A DNA stretch of 41,302 nucleotides, from positions 1 through 41,302 of the forward strand of contig NZ_JACYHE010000052.1 in NCBI RefSeq assembly GCF_021696945.1, written 5' to 3'. Positions 33,119 through 41,302 of this stretch are shown piece after piece. Source of the DNA: Streptomyces sp. JJ36. GTDB taxonomy: Bacteria > Actinomycetota > Actinomycetes > Streptomycetales > Streptomycetaceae. The notes under the pieces were generated by a model that worked only from the letters and a program-made list of their open reading frames with translations, made no database searches and was not told the origin of the DNA. A program made the translations under genes and the position numbers. Each line of letters begins with the position of its first letter. The stretch's first letter is position 1.

Positions 33119-35455
33119 ATGACCAGCACGGCCGACAACTCCGGCGCCGTCACCGCAACCCCGCCCGAGGGCACGCCCCTCCCCGCCCCGCCGGCGGAGG
33201 CCGAGGCGCACGGCATCGGCGCCTCCGTCGTGCCCGTCGACGCGGCGGCCAAGGCCGAGGGCAGCTTCCCGTACGCCGCCGACCTCTGGGCGGAAGGGCT
33301 GCTCTGGGCCGCGATCCTCCGCTCGCCGCACCCGCACGCCCGCATCACCGCGATCGACACCTCCCGGGCCGCCGCGATGCCCGGCGTACGGGCCGTCCTC
33401 ACCCACGAGGACGTGCCGGGCGACGCCGCGCACGGCCGCCGGGTCGCCGACCGGCCCGCCTTCGCCCGGGACGTGGTGCGCCACCACGGCGAGCCGATCG
33501 CCGCCGTCGCCGCCGACCACCCCGACACCGCCCGGCTCGCCGCGGCCGCCGTCGCCGTCGAGTACGAGGTGCTGGAGCCGCTGACCGACCCCGAGAAGTC
33601 CTTCGAGGCCGAGCCGCTGCACCCGGACGGCAACCTCATCCGCCACATCCCGCTCCGCTACGGCGACCCGGACGCCACCGGCGAGATCGTGGTCGAGGGC
33701 CTCTACCGCATCGGCCGTCAGGACCCCGCCCCCATCGGCGCCGAGGCGGGGCTCGCCGTGCCGCGCCCCGACGGCGGCGTCGAGCTCTACACCGCCTCCA
33801 CCGACCCGCATGCGGACCGCGATCTCGCCGCCGCCTGCTTCGGACTCCCGCCCGAGCAGGTCAAGCTGGTCGTCACCGGCGTCCCCGGCGCCCTCGGCGA
33901 CCGCGAGGACACCGGCATCCAGATCCCGCTGGGGCTGCTCGCCATGAAGACCGGCTGCCCGGTCAAGATCGCGGTCAGCCGCGAGGAGTCCTTCCTCGGC
34001 CACACCCACCGCCACCCGACCCTGCTGCGCTACCGCCACCACGCCGACGCGGAGGGCCGGCTGGTCAAGGTCGAGGCACAGATCCTGCTCGACGCCGGCG
34101 CCTACGCCGACACCACCTCCGACGCCCTCGCCGCCGCCGTGGCCTTCGCCGCCGGCCCGTACGTCGTGCCGCACGCGGTGATCGACGGCTGGGCGGTCCG
34201 TACCAACAACCCGCCCTCCGGACATCTCCGCGGCGAGGGCGCGATGCAGGTCTGCACCGCCTACGAAGGGCAGATGGACAAGCTCGCCGCCCGGCTCGGC
34301 CTGGAACCCGCCGAACTACGGCTGCGCAACGCCCTGTCCACCGGCGACCTGCTGCCCACCGGCCAGACCGTCACCTGCCCCGCCCCCGTCGCCGACCTGC
34401 TCACCGCCGTCCGCGAGGCACCGCTGCCCGCGCTGCCCAAGGACAGCCCCGCCTCCGAATGGCTGCTGCCCGGCGGCCCGGAGGGCGCCGGCGAACCGGG
34501 CGCGGTGCGGCGCGGCGTCGGCTACGCCCTCGGCATGGTCCACATGCTCGGCGCCGAGGGCGCCGACGAGGTCTCCACGGCCACGGTGAAGGTCGACGGG
34601 CCGGTGGCCACCGTGCTCTGCGCCGCCGTGGAGACGGGCCAGGGCTTCACCACCCTCGCCCGGCAGATCGTCCAGGAGACCCTGGGCATCGACGAGGTGC
34701 ACGTCGCCTCCGTCGACACCGACCAGCCGCCGGCCGGCGCCGGCGCCCGCGGCCGGCACACCTGGGTCTCCGGTGGCGCGGTCGAACGGGCCGCCAAGAT
34801 GGTCCGTACCCAGCTCCTGCAACCGCTCGCGGCGAAGTTCGGCATGTCCACCGAGCTGCTGTCCATCGCCGACGGCAAGATCACCTCGTACGACGGAGTC
34901 CTCTCCACCACCGTCGCCGAGGAACTGGAGGGCAAGGAGCTCTGGGCCACCGCCCAGTGCCGCCCCCACCCGACCGAACCGCTCGACGGGACCGGCCAGG
35001 GAGACGCCTTCGTCGGGCTGGCCTTCGCCGCCGTACGGGCCGTCGTGGACGTCGACGTCGAACTCGGCTCGGTGCGGGTGGTCGAGATGGCCGTCGCCCA
35101 GGACGTGGGCCGGGTGCTCAACCCCCGCCAGCTCCGCGCCCGCATCGAAGCCGGCGTCACCCAGGGGATCGGCGCCGCCCTCACCGAGCACCTGCGGGTC
35201 GCCAAGGGCGTCGTACGCCACCCCGACCTGACCGCCTACGCCCTGCCGACCTCGCTGGACGCCCCGGACATCAGGATCGTCAAGCTCATCGAGGAGCGCG
35301 ACGTCGTCGCGCCCTTCGGGGCCAAGGCCGCCTCCGCGGTGCCGGTGGTCGTCTCCCCGGCGGCCGTCGCCTCAGCCGTCCGTTCGGCCACCGGCCGCCC
35401 GGTCAACCGCATCCCCATCCGCCCCCAGGCCGCCGTCGTCACCCCCACCGACTGA
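33119..35455 (+). CDS. Molybdopterin-binding subunit of XDH-like complex, catalytic motif altered
   Basis: The 778-residue large subunit has the xanthine dehydrogenase/CoxL layout with the hammerhead domain (about 30-150) and both Mo-binding domains. GETGQG-type cofactor contact is kept (ETGQG at 505-509), as are PVKIAVSREESF and VAQDVGRVLNP. However the GGFGGK loop reads PGALGDRED (256-264), the RGFG segment reads RGEG (371-374), and the end motif K-G-x-G-E reads KAASA (736-740), so the catalytic Glu is Ala740. The ATG at 33119 has AAAGG upstream. It may be a diverged or non-catalytic member. The normal order and coupled genes argue against decay. Substrate unknown. Confidence 0.85.
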   Translation: MTSTADNSGAVTATPPEGTPLPAPPAEAEAHGIGASVVPVDAAAKAEGSFPYAADLWAEGLLWAAILRSPHPHARITAIDTSRAAAMPGVRAVLTHEDVPGDAAHGRRVADRPAFARDVVRHHGEPIAAVAADHPDTARLAAAAVAVEYEVLEPLTDPEKSFEAEPLHPDGNLIRHIPLRYGDPDATGEIVVEGLYRIGRQDPAPIGAEAGLAVPRPDGGVELYTASTDPHADRDLAAACFGLPPEQVKLVVTGVPGALGDREDTGIQIPLGLLAMKTGCPVKIAVSREESFLGHTHRHPTLLRYRHHADAEGRLVKVEAQILLDAGAYADTTSDALAAAVAFAAGPYVVPHAVIDGWAVRTNNPPSGHLRGEGAMQVCTAYEGQMDKLAARLGLEPAELRLRNALSTGDLLPTGQTVTCPAPVADLLTAVREAPLPALPKDSPASEWLLPGGPEGAGEPGAVRRGVGYALGMVHMLGAEGADEVSTATVKVDGPVATVLCAAVETGQGFTTLARQIVQETLGIDEVHVASVDTDQPPAGAGARGRHTWVSGGAVERAAKMVRTQLLQPLAAKFGMSTELLSIADGKITSYDGVLSTTVAEELEGKELWATAQCRPHPTEPLDGTGQGDAFVGLAFAAVRAVVDVDVELGSVRVVEMAVAQDVGRVLNPRQLRARIEAGVTQGIGAALTEHLRVAKGVVRHPDLTAYALPTSLDAPDIRIVKLIEERDVVAPFGAKAASAVPVVVSPAAVASAVRSATGRPVNRIPIRPQAAVVTPTD

Positions 35456-35575
35456 CCGTCGTCCCCGCCGACTGACACCCGCTCTGCGGGCCACCCCGGC
35501 TCTGCCGCCACCCCGGCCCTGGGGGCCGCGGCTTGCCCCCCGGACCTGTGGTTCGCGACGTGTGCCCCGGCGCCG

Positions 35576-35600
35576 GGCCCGGGGCGCGCAGCCCCGGGCC
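35576..35600. terminator. Terminator hairpin after XDH-like operon
   Basis: A 10-bp perfect stem GGCCCGGGGC with a 5-base loop lies 121 bp after the Mo gene stop and 13 bp before the end of the Uma2 remnant on the other strand. It could serve both directions. No U-tract, as usual in this genome. Confidence 0.55.
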
Positions 35601-35612
35601 GGGACCCGCGCC

Positions 35613-35921
35613 TCAGGCGGTCCGATGACGCGGCCACGCCTCCCGCTGCGCTGCAGGCGGCGCGACGGGGAGGCCGCCGGTGTCCACCTCCACCGTGCCG
35701 ACGGAGAGCGGAAGCCTGATGCGCTCTCCGTATGCGAACTCCTCCCGTGCCCGGTAAGCCCCGTCTGCGGGACGGGTGAAGACGGTTGCACGCCGGACAC
35801 AAGGGTCCAGGACCAGGTACACGGGAATCTTGGCCGCGGCATAGGCGGCAGCCATGGTGATGTAGTCGTTCTCCACGCTGGAGGGAGAGACGATCTCGCC
35901 AGCCATGAATCCTAGACCGGC
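35613..35921 (-). pseudogene. Uma2 family (DUF820) endonuclease remnant
   Basis: About 100 residues of the C-terminal half of an Uma2-family protein are readable: GEIVSPSS, then AAYAAAKIPVYLVLDP and GERIRLPLSVGTVEVDTG. The normal protein is about 190 residues, and the first half has no match in any frame upstream. The family catalytic Lys two turns after the Asp is Met here (NDYITM). The frame stays open to 36050, but that part does not resemble Uma2. I read it as a truncated, inactive copy. Uma2 genes are abundant and mobile-like in streptomycetes. Confidence 0.7.
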
Positions 35922-36299
35922 TGCTGCCCGTGCACCGGCTCCGGACGCCCAGGCTCGCGGAGGCTCCGGTTCCGGAGAGTGACGGACAGCACTCGTACCG
36001 GTGATGATCAGCCTGGTCGGCCCGGTTACGATGGTGGCTCCCCTCGCCACGGTACGTAATCAGCGGCGGGGGTCGGGGGAGGGAACCACATGGCACACCG
36101 CGCGCCGGCCGGCGGCCGCCGTGCCCGCGAGCGCACGCGGTCGCGCCGCTCCCTGCCCCGGGGCAGGCCCAGTCCCGGCCCCGAGCCGTCCGTCCGGCTC
36201 CCGGCCCCTTACCCGCCGGTCCCACGCGCCGCCCGCCGAACGACAACCGCCACCAAGACCATCGCCACCGCCACAGCCACCGCAGGAACGGGGGAGTTC
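35922..36299 (+). other. Region between Uma2 remnant and T7SS-like pair
   Basis: No firm gene is seen. Minus-strand sequence here has no Uma2 similarity. TACGAT at 36027-36032 could be a -10, but no -35 stands out. From ATG 36090, with a strong GGGAGGGAACCAC site, an open frame runs into the next gene in phase and would add 70 Arg/Thr-rich residues (see that gene). Confidence 0.4.
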
Positions 36300-36737
36300 A
36301 TGTCCTTCGAGGAAGAATGGGCCCAGCTCAAGGCCGCGGCCTTCGAGCGTCAGCAGGCCGGGGTGGGCATGCAGCTCGCCGGACACGACCCGGACACACT
36401 GGGCCCGGGTGGAAAGCCGCAGCTCAAAGTCACTCCCAAGGTGCTCAGGGAGAAGGCAGGCACGACCGACGACGTCCGGGGCGACCTCAAAAAGGTGGAC
36501 GACGAGGCGATGCGCGAAACCGGGCAGGTGAAGGCCGGACTCAAGGGGTTCGCCTGCGCCGACGCCTTCGAGGCGTTCGAGGAGCGCTGGGGCGCTCAGA
36601 TGCGGTTCCTCCAGGGGGTGCTGGAGAACAAGGTCGCCCGCGCGCTCCGCGAGGCTGCCACCTTGTTCGAGGTCAACGACCGCTTCCCGACAGGAGGCGA
36701 CACGAAGGATCACCAGAAGCAGCAAGTGGCCCGGTAG
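36300..36737 (+). CDS. Small helical protein, WXG100/ESX-like partner
   Basis: The 145-residue protein is mostly helical and acidic/basic balanced: FEEEWAQLKAAAFERQQ, REKAGTTDDVRGDLKKVDDEAM, and AFEAFEERWGAQMRFLQGVLENK. The helix-turn-helix shape with a central ERWG resembles WXG100-type type VII secretion proteins, though the exact W-x-G turn is missing. The ATG at 36300 has GGGGGAG. An in-frame ATG at 36090 with an equally good site would add a basic, low-complexity 70-residue N-terminus; I favour 36300. The large WXG-bearing protein follows 42 bp later and is probably its partner. The function is unknown. Confidence 0.7.
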   Translation: MSFEEEWAQLKAAAFERQQAGVGMQLAGHDPDTLGPGGKPQLKVTPKVLREKAGTTDDVRGDLKKVDDEAMRETGQVKAGLKGFACADAFEAFEERWGAQMRFLQGVLENKVARALREAATLFEVNDRFPTGGDTKDHQKQQVAR

Positions 36738-36779
36738 GAGAGAGATCACCGGAGCCGTCGACAGCAGGAGAGCAGGGCA

Positions 36780-39125
36780 GTGGTTTCCTATCAGGCGCTT
36801 CTCGAGGCCGACCTCGAGCCGTTGGCCGAGGCAGTCGTCAAGTGGCGCAACCTGCCGGGGAAGTTCCGGCAACTGGGCACGAACTTCGACACCGACGTCA
36901 AACGGCCGCTCACCCACTCGGACTGGGAGGGCGAAGCAGCCGACTCCGCGCACACGCAGTTCCGTGCAGTGGCGAAGCAGTTCACGGAGGCCGCCGACGA
37001 AGCGGCCGACGTACACGGCGTCCTGAAGACCGCGCACGACAGCTTCAAGGAGTCCCAGGACCAACTCAAGCGGTACAAGAGGCGCATTGAAGAGGACGGC
37101 AACCTCCACCTCGACGGCAACGGAAAGGTGACGTATCGCGCGGCGAACCCGGACGACCTGTCGGCGGCCGAGGCCACCGTGCAGGCGAAGAACTACCGGG
37201 AAGTGGTCAGGTCCTACAACAGCCAGATCAACGAGGTGCTGACCACGGCCACCGAGGCCGACGAACTGCTGGAGTACGCCCTGCGGCTCGACGCCGGCGG
37301 GAGGCGCGACGGCTTCTCCGGCGACGGGTTCGGCAGCATCGGCGAGGCCCGTAAGGGCCGGCAGCAGGCGCTCAAGGACCTCGACGCACTCACCAAGCTG
37401 GCTGGCGGCTCCCCCGAGGACCTCACGGCTGCCGAGCTGGAGAGGGCCGGGTCGTTGCTCAAGCGGCACGAGGGCGACCCGTTCTTCACGCAGAGCTTCG
37501 CGACGCGGCTCGGGCCCGAGGGCACACTGTCGTTCTGGGCGCAGGTCGCCGACCAGACCCAGTACGGCGGTGAGCGGACGGAAGCCCTGGAAAGCCTGCA
37601 GAAGACGCTGGGCGTCGCTCTCGGGACGGCCTCGCACGCAGACAGTGGGGTCCCCGCGCTCGACAGGGAGATGGAGCGCTGGAAGAAGGACGTCATCCGG
37701 CTCGGTCCCGAGCGCCTCACCAGCACCGACCTGGAAGCGGCACGGATCGACAAGGGGCCGTACGGCTTCCAGGTGATGAGCAGCCTGATGCGCTACGGCG
37801 AGTACGACACCGGCTTCCTGACGGACTACGGCAAGGGGTTCGGCGACGGCCGGGACCATGTGCCGGGCCTGATCGAGTTCGAGAAGAAGTCCGCCGGAGA
37901 GGGGGGCCTCGAGGAGCTCTGGAAGCCGGACGGCTACCAGCCCATGCTCAACTTCGGCAAGGGAAGCGACCACGGCATGGACCCCATGGTCGGTTACATG
38001 GAAGCCCTGGGTCACAACCCGGAAGCCGCACAGAAGCTCTTTCACCGGGACGGGTGGGAGACCGGTGCCACCGACAAGCCTGATCCGGACCTGCAGTATC
38101 TCCTGCAGGACCGGGAGTGGCCGGACGGGAACGTGCTGGCGGAGCACGGCAGGGGCAAGGGCTACGACGAGCTGGGGCACGCCCTGGAAGCGGCGGCGAC
38201 CGGACGTCCCTATGACGAGCCCGAACTGGGACTGCACCGGGACCGCGACAGCGCCAACGTGATGAGCCAGGTCGTCAGCATCGTCGCCGACCCCGACAAC
38301 ACCGGGTTCCTCGACGACAGGCCCGGGTTGGAGAACAGCCTCGCCAAGACGGGTGCCGCGTACATCGACGACATCGATCACTCGGTCGCGGGCTTCGGAG
38401 ACATGGAGGCCGACGACGCCCGGCACAACGAGATCTTCCGGCACACCGGCCCCGAGGGCGGCCACATCCTGCTCTCCGAGGGGACGACCACGGCCTTCCT
38501 GCGCGAAGTGGGCAGTTCCCCCGTGGGGTACGAGATTCTCACCGCGGCGCAGCAGAGGTATACGGCGAACGCCATGCTCGCGCACCCGGAGCCGAACCAG
38601 GACCTCTCCGTCATCTTCGGCACGAACGCCGAGGTGCAGGGAATGCTCAACGAGAACCGCGCCAGCGCGATCCAGGAGCACCTGAACGATCTCAAGGACG
38701 AGAAGCAGAAGGAGATCGAGGGCCGGGCCGAGTGGACGAAGGCCGCCATCAGCGGCGGGATCGGCATCGCCACCGGCATCGCGGTCGCCCCCTTTGCCGC
38801 ACCGACCGGGGGAGCAGGTGCTGTGGCCATCCCACTGGCCGTCGAAACGGGTGCCCTCGCCGCCGAAACCGCCCTGGGGAGCGCTGTCGACGACGCCGTG
38901 GACGCGGAGGTGAAGGAAGCACAGGACAAGATCGACAGCCAAGGTATCAGGGACAAGCGGGAGTTCGTTGAGTTCGGTCACCGTCGAGTTGCTCACCCGT
39001 TGGAGCTTTATGCCAATGTTCATCCGAAGCTCGAGGGTAGTGATTGGTTGGGCGCGGAGGCCGAGAGAGTGGAGAGGGACTACTACAACGGCGTGAATGC
39101 GGCGAATGAGGTAGACGGTGACTGA
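36780..39125 (+). CDS. Large T7SS-substrate-like protein with N-terminal WXG domain
   Basis: The 781-residue protein has a helical N-terminal domain (about 1-150) carrying W49-E50-G51 in SDWEGEAAD, and a long coiled-coil-like region. The middle (about 340-600) is conserved-looking with DPMVGYMEALGHNPEAAQKLF, as in large Streptomyces proteins I recall under DUF6571, not checked. Residues about 652-705 form a Gly-rich hydrophobic hairpin (SGGIGIATGIAVAPFAAPTGGAG), able to insert into membranes. The last 60 codons are unusually T-ending, unlike the rest. GTG 36780 has AGGAG. The lipoprotein gene overlaps its end by 8 bp. It may be an exported or contact-type effector; no toxin domain is recognised. 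Confidence 0.7.
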   Translation: MVSYQALLEADLEPLAEAVVKWRNLPGKFRQLGTNFDTDVKRPLTHSDWEGEAADSAHTQFRAVAKQFTEAADEAADVHGVLKTAHDSFKESQDQLKRYKRRIEEDGNLHLDGNGKVTYRAANPDDLSAAEATVQAKNYREVVRSYNSQINEVLTTATEADELLEYALRLDAGGRRDGFSGDGFGSIGEARKGRQQALKDLDALTKLAGGSPEDLTAAELERAGSLLKRHEGDPFFTQSFATRLGPEGTLSFWAQVADQTQYGGERTEALESLQKTLGVALGTASHADSGVPALDREMERWKKDVIRLGPERLTSTDLEAARIDKGPYGFQVMSSLMRYGEYDTGFLTDYGKGFGDGRDHVPGLIEFEKKSAGEGGLEELWKPDGYQPMLNFGKGSDHGMDPMVGYMEALGHNPEAAQKLFHRDGWETGATDKPDPDLQYLLQDREWPDGNVLAEHGRGKGYDELGHALEAAATGRPYDEPELGLHRDRDSANVMSQVVSIVADPDNTGFLDDRPGLENSLAKTGAAYIDDIDHSVAGFGDMEADDARHNEIFRHTGPEGGHILLSEGTTTAFLREVGSSPVGYEILTAAQQRYTANAMLAHPEPNQDLSVIFGTNAEVQGMLNENRASAIQEHLNDLKDEKQKEIEGRAEWTKAAISGGIGIATGIAVAPFAAPTGGAGAVAIPLAVETGALAAETALGSAVDDAVDAEVKEAQDKIDSQGIRDKREFVEFGHRRVAHPLELYANVHPKLEGSDWLGAEAERVERDYYNGVNAANEVDGD

Positions 39126-39804
39126 ATCCTGTCTGCGAAAGCAGTCCTTTACGCACTGGGTGGTGGGCGCGGTCATTGCGAGCGCGCTCGTCGTTGGTTG
39201 CAGGGCTGATGAGGATGGCTCACCACCCTCTCCACGTGAGCTTGGCCTGGAGAGAGTAGGGAACACGTGTAACGGGCTGTTCTCGCATCACAGCATGAGC
39301 CCGAATGACGCGTCGGCGCTCGACGAGGAGGTGGAGGTGTCCGACTCCCCGGAATATGGGGTTCTGGCGGACGAGCTCAGTGAAGATATCGACGGCGCGA
39401 ACTACGTCAACATGTGTGATCTGACCGACAAGGGCGGGGAAAACGGGAAGTTCAGGATTCGTGCCGAGTGGATGCCGGTGCCGATCGAGTGGCGTAGCGA
39501 CGAGGGCATGGACGTCGTGTTCGATCCGGGGGACACCTACGCGGTCGCGGCGGAGGCCTTTGTGAAGTGCGAGTTGGCCGAGAACGAGGGTGACTCTTCG
39601 TACAGGGTGCGGCTTGTCATGTATGACGTGCTGAACTTCAGCATGGCGTTCCGTTCCCAGGTCATCGTCAAGGCTGCTGAGGAACTGACGTCGCACATGG
39701 GCTGCCGCAACACGCTGGACTTCTCCGACCCGCACGTCCTCGGGCAGGAGACGGAGAAGCCGGCGCCGTCGCCGACAACGACGGTGAGTCAGGTGCCGAG
39801 GTAG
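39118..39804 (+). CDS. Lipoprotein, hypothetical
   Basis: The 228-residue protein starts with a basic n-region and hydrophobic core ending ALVVGC (Cys28 as lipid anchor), then a Asp/Glu-rich spacer. The outer domain is acidic, has Cys pairs (NTCNGLF, NMCDL, VKCEL, MGCRN) that may form two disulfides, and no known motif. The tail is Pro/Ser/Thr-rich. GTG 39118 overlaps the large upstream gene by 8 bp, so expression is coupled. G+C and codon use are lower than usual in both the end of that gene and here. It could be an immunity-like or receptor partner; this is speculative. Confidence 0.7.
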   Translation: MTESCLRKQSFTHWVVGAVIASALVVGCRADEDGSPPSPRELGLERVGNTCNGLFSHHSMSPNDASALDEEVEVSDSPEYGVLADELSEDIDGANYVNMCDLTDKGGENGKFRIRAEWMPVPIEWRSDEGMDVVFDPGDTYAVAAEAFVKCELAENEGDSSYRVRLVMYDVLNFSMAFRSQVIVKAAEELTSHMGCRNTLDFSDPHVLGQETEKPAPSPTTTVSQVPR

Positions 39805-39885
39805 TGCGGGTGTGAGGCGCCGGCCGCAGTCGGAGGGCGCACGACTCAGGGGCGATGTGGTGGGCGGGGCGGTGTGCCGTGGGGC

Positions 39886-39960
39886 CAGGTCGAGGAGGTC
39901 GGTGATGTCCGTACGGTCGGTGAGGGCGCGGACCCGGCTCGCGAGATCGGTCGTCGTCAT
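39886..39960 (-). pseudogene. N-terminal remnant of NTF2/SnoaL-like gene
   Basis: From ATG 39960, with GGAGG eight bases upstream, the first 24 residues MTTTDLASRVRALTDRTD and ITDLLD match the start of NTF2-like (SnoaL-fold) proteins common in Streptomyces, where RYLLALD-type sequence should follow. Here it changes to unrelated Pro/Arg-rich sequence and the frame then runs antisense to the lipoprotein. The rest of the gene is absent. I read it as a deletion remnant. Confidence 0.5.
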
Positions 39961-40078
39961 GGGAAGAGCCTCCGACTTCAAGCGCTGTTCACGTCAAGGG
40001 CGCCGGGAGTGTGCGGCGTCGGCGCGTGGCCTGCGACGGCCCGCGGGGGCGGTCGTGCCCGCGGCGTAGGGTCGGCCT

Positions 40079-40348
40079 GTGAACGACGACGAGCCGGTCT
40101 TCAAGCGCAGCAGGTGGGGGACGAACCACTACGTCTACAACCCCCACAACCCCGTGGGTCTCGCCCTGATCCTCATCACCGTGGTGGTCGGGGCGGTCGT
40201 GATGCTGCTGATGAGTCAGCATGCGGGCCCCTTCGCGTCGCCGTCCGAGCCCACGCCCTCGTCCTCGCCGGATGAGGACTACGGGGAGGACGTGCAGCGC
40301 TACGTGCCCGACCCCGGGCAGGGCGGTACGGGGGACCCGGAACGCTGA
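40079..40348 (+). CDS. Small single-pass membrane protein
   Basis: The 89-residue protein has a cytosolic N-terminus (DDEPVFKRSRWGTNHYVYNPHN), one membrane helix (about 27-46, LALILITVVVGAVVMLLM) and an outer Ser/Pro/Asp/Glu-rich tail. The YVYNPHNPVG segment before the helix looks conserved in streptomycete small proteins. The start is GTG 40079, with only weak pairing upstream. Its neighbours are a remnant and the acetyltransferase, so there is no functional hint. Confidence 0.7.
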   Translation: MNDDEPVFKRSRWGTNHYVYNPHNPVGLALILITVVVGAVVMLLMSQHAGPFASPSEPTPSSSPDEDYGEDVQRYVPDPGQGGTGDPER

Positions 40349-40482
40349 GCCGCCGGACGGGCCGGGCACCGCGCCCGCGCCGTCGCCGGTCCGGTGGTCA
40401 CGCCGCCGGGAGGAGAGCTCCGGCCGCGGGCACGCCGCCCCGGCCCGCCTCCTACCTCGCGCGTCCCCGGAGGCACCGGGAA

Positions 40483-41139
40483 ATGCGGTGGCGGCCGGTG
40501 CCGGTGCGGTGGTGGGCTCGGGGTGTGGAGACGCTGACGACGACCCGGCGGCTGGTGCTGCGGGCGGTGCGTGAGGACGACGGTGAGCGGCTGGTCGCGC
40601 TGGACGCCGACCCCCGGGTGATGCGGTTTCTCACCGGCGGCCGGGCCACGCCCCGGGAGGTGGTGCTGGGCCGGGTGCTGCCGCGGATGCGGCACCGGTA
40701 CGCCTGTCTGAGCCCTGGCGGTGGCCGTGCCGGCGCCCGCACGGGCGCTGCGGGCGCCGAGGGCCTTCCGGGGTACTGGATCGCGGAGGACGCGCGTACG
40801 GGCGCCTGGCTGGGCTGGTTCGAGTTCCGCCCGCTGGAGGAGGGGAGCGCGGAGGTGGTCGAGCTCGGCTACCGGCTGCGCAGGGCCGTGTGGGGCGCCG
40901 GCTACGCGACGGAGGGCGCGCGGGCGTTGGTCCGCACCGGCTTCACCGAGTTCGGCGTCCGGCGGGTGACCGCCGGCACGATGGCGGTGAACGCGGGTTC
41001 GCGCCGGGTGATGGAGAAATCGGGTCTGCGGTACGTCCGTACGTACACCGAGGACTGGCCGGAGCCTGTCGAGGGTGCCGAGCACGGCGAGGTGGAGTAC
41101 GCGGTGACCCGGGAGGAGTGGCTCGCCGCCGGACGGTGA
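40483..41139 (+). CDS. GNAT family N-acetyltransferase (RimJ/RimL type)
   Basis: The 218-residue protein is of the acetyltransf_3 type. The first strand TLTTTRRLVLRAVREDDGERLVAL is typical, followed by VELGYRLRRAVWGAGYATEGARALV, which holds the acetyl-CoA loop, and NAGSRRVMEKSGLRYVRTY at the end. A Gly/Ala-rich insert (about 77-95) is unusual. ATG 40483 has GGAGG nine bases before it; GTG 40525 would remove 14 Arg/Trp-rich residues and fits the family start better. Both are possible. The substrate (N-terminus or small amine) cannot be told. Confidence 0.88.
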   Translation: MRWRPVPVRWWARGVETLTTTRRLVLRAVREDDGERLVALDADPRVMRFLTGGRATPREVVLGRVLPRMRHRYACLSPGGGRAGARTGAAGAEGLPGYWIAEDARTGAWLGWFEFRPLEEGSAEVVELGYRLRRAVWGAGYATEGARALVRTGFTEFGVRRVTAGTMAVNAGSRRVMEKSGLRYVRTYTEDWPEPVEGAEHGEVEYAVTREEWLAAGR

Positions 41140-41302
41140 CTTCGGCGGCGAGCCGGGCCACCGGGCGCCCGGGGCGCCGGTGACTCCGGTGGCGGGTTGC
41201 CTCGGGCGCCGGTGTCCGGTCGCCCGGGCCGCCGGTCGCCCGGGCTGCGGGGCGGTGCGCCTCGCCGCGCGGACGGGCGGGTCCTCCTCGCCCTTGGCGA
41301 GC
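41140..41302. other. Window end, no gene seen
   Basis: The last 163 bases are GC-rich with repeated CGCCCGGG-like words and small hairpins. No start, stop or protein motif on either strand is convincing. They may hold the terminator of the acetyltransferase gene or the end of a gene beyond the window. Confidence 0.4.

Noticed and set aside
32754..33122. A 122-codon gene between the Fe-S and Mo genes
   Set aside because: It starts by overlap (TGATG) and ends by overlap, which is tempting, but about a third of residues are Arg and the third positions are poorer than in true genes here.
1..41302. tRNA or rRNA genes, integrase, transposase or att sites
   Set aside because: I found no tRNA-like cloverleaf with a T-loop, no rRNA stretch, no recombinase gene and no long direct repeats flanking the accessory block.

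Overview
The window is about 73% G+C, has strongly biased third codon positions and many GTG/TTG starts, and carries NnaR, SigU/RsuA, HelR, DUF3039 and DasR-type operators. This points to Streptomyces or a close relative. The block from narK/nnaR through sigU-rsuA, helR, the malic enzyme, hup, murA, yqgE and DUF3039 to the sugar ABC transporter and hexosaminidase matches, as I remember it, the SCO2959 to SCO2943 region of S. coelicolor. That comparison is from memory and was not checked.

Layout. (1) 1-5101: a DUF2236/MpaB-like oxygenase, an unknown membrane protein, a secreted GH19 chitinase behind a DasR-like operator, and an MFS exporter. (2) 5327-8231: narK and nnaR, each preceded by a GlnR-like half-site pair. 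(3) 8376-9698: an ECF sigma factor and its zinc anti-sigma factor behind a likely self-controlled promoter. (4) 9821-17369: housekeeping genes helR, csp, malic enzyme, hup, murA, yqgE and DUF3039, closed by a strong 18-bp hairpin. (5) 17753-23163: an accessory block of six genes: a caspase-like peptidase, a two-LysM protein, a peptidoglycan-binding protein, a small inhibitor-I9-like protein, a subtilase and a DRGH nuclease. None has a visible signal peptide. (6) 23259-28455: an aminosugar ABC operon without its own ATPase, ending in a cytosolic GH20 hexosaminidase. (7) 28790-35455: a three-subunit xanthine dehydrogenase-like operon with a huge disordered extension on the Fe-S subunit and a degraded catalytic motif in the Mo subunit. 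(8) 35613-41139: gene remnants, a type VII-secretion-like pair with a lipoprotein, a small membrane protein and a GNAT acetyltransferase.

How the genes work together. The chitinase releases oligomers outside the cell, the transporter imports short (GlcNAc)n, and the GH20 enzyme splits them inside. Both loci carry dre-like sites, so one DasR signal probably controls both. NarK and NnaR form a nitrate module under nitrogen control. The best candidate for an undescribed system is block 5: two peptidases, each with an apparent inhibitor-like module, a potentially suicidal nuclease and two wall-binding proteins, placed between conserved blocks. The second is the divergent XDH-like complex.
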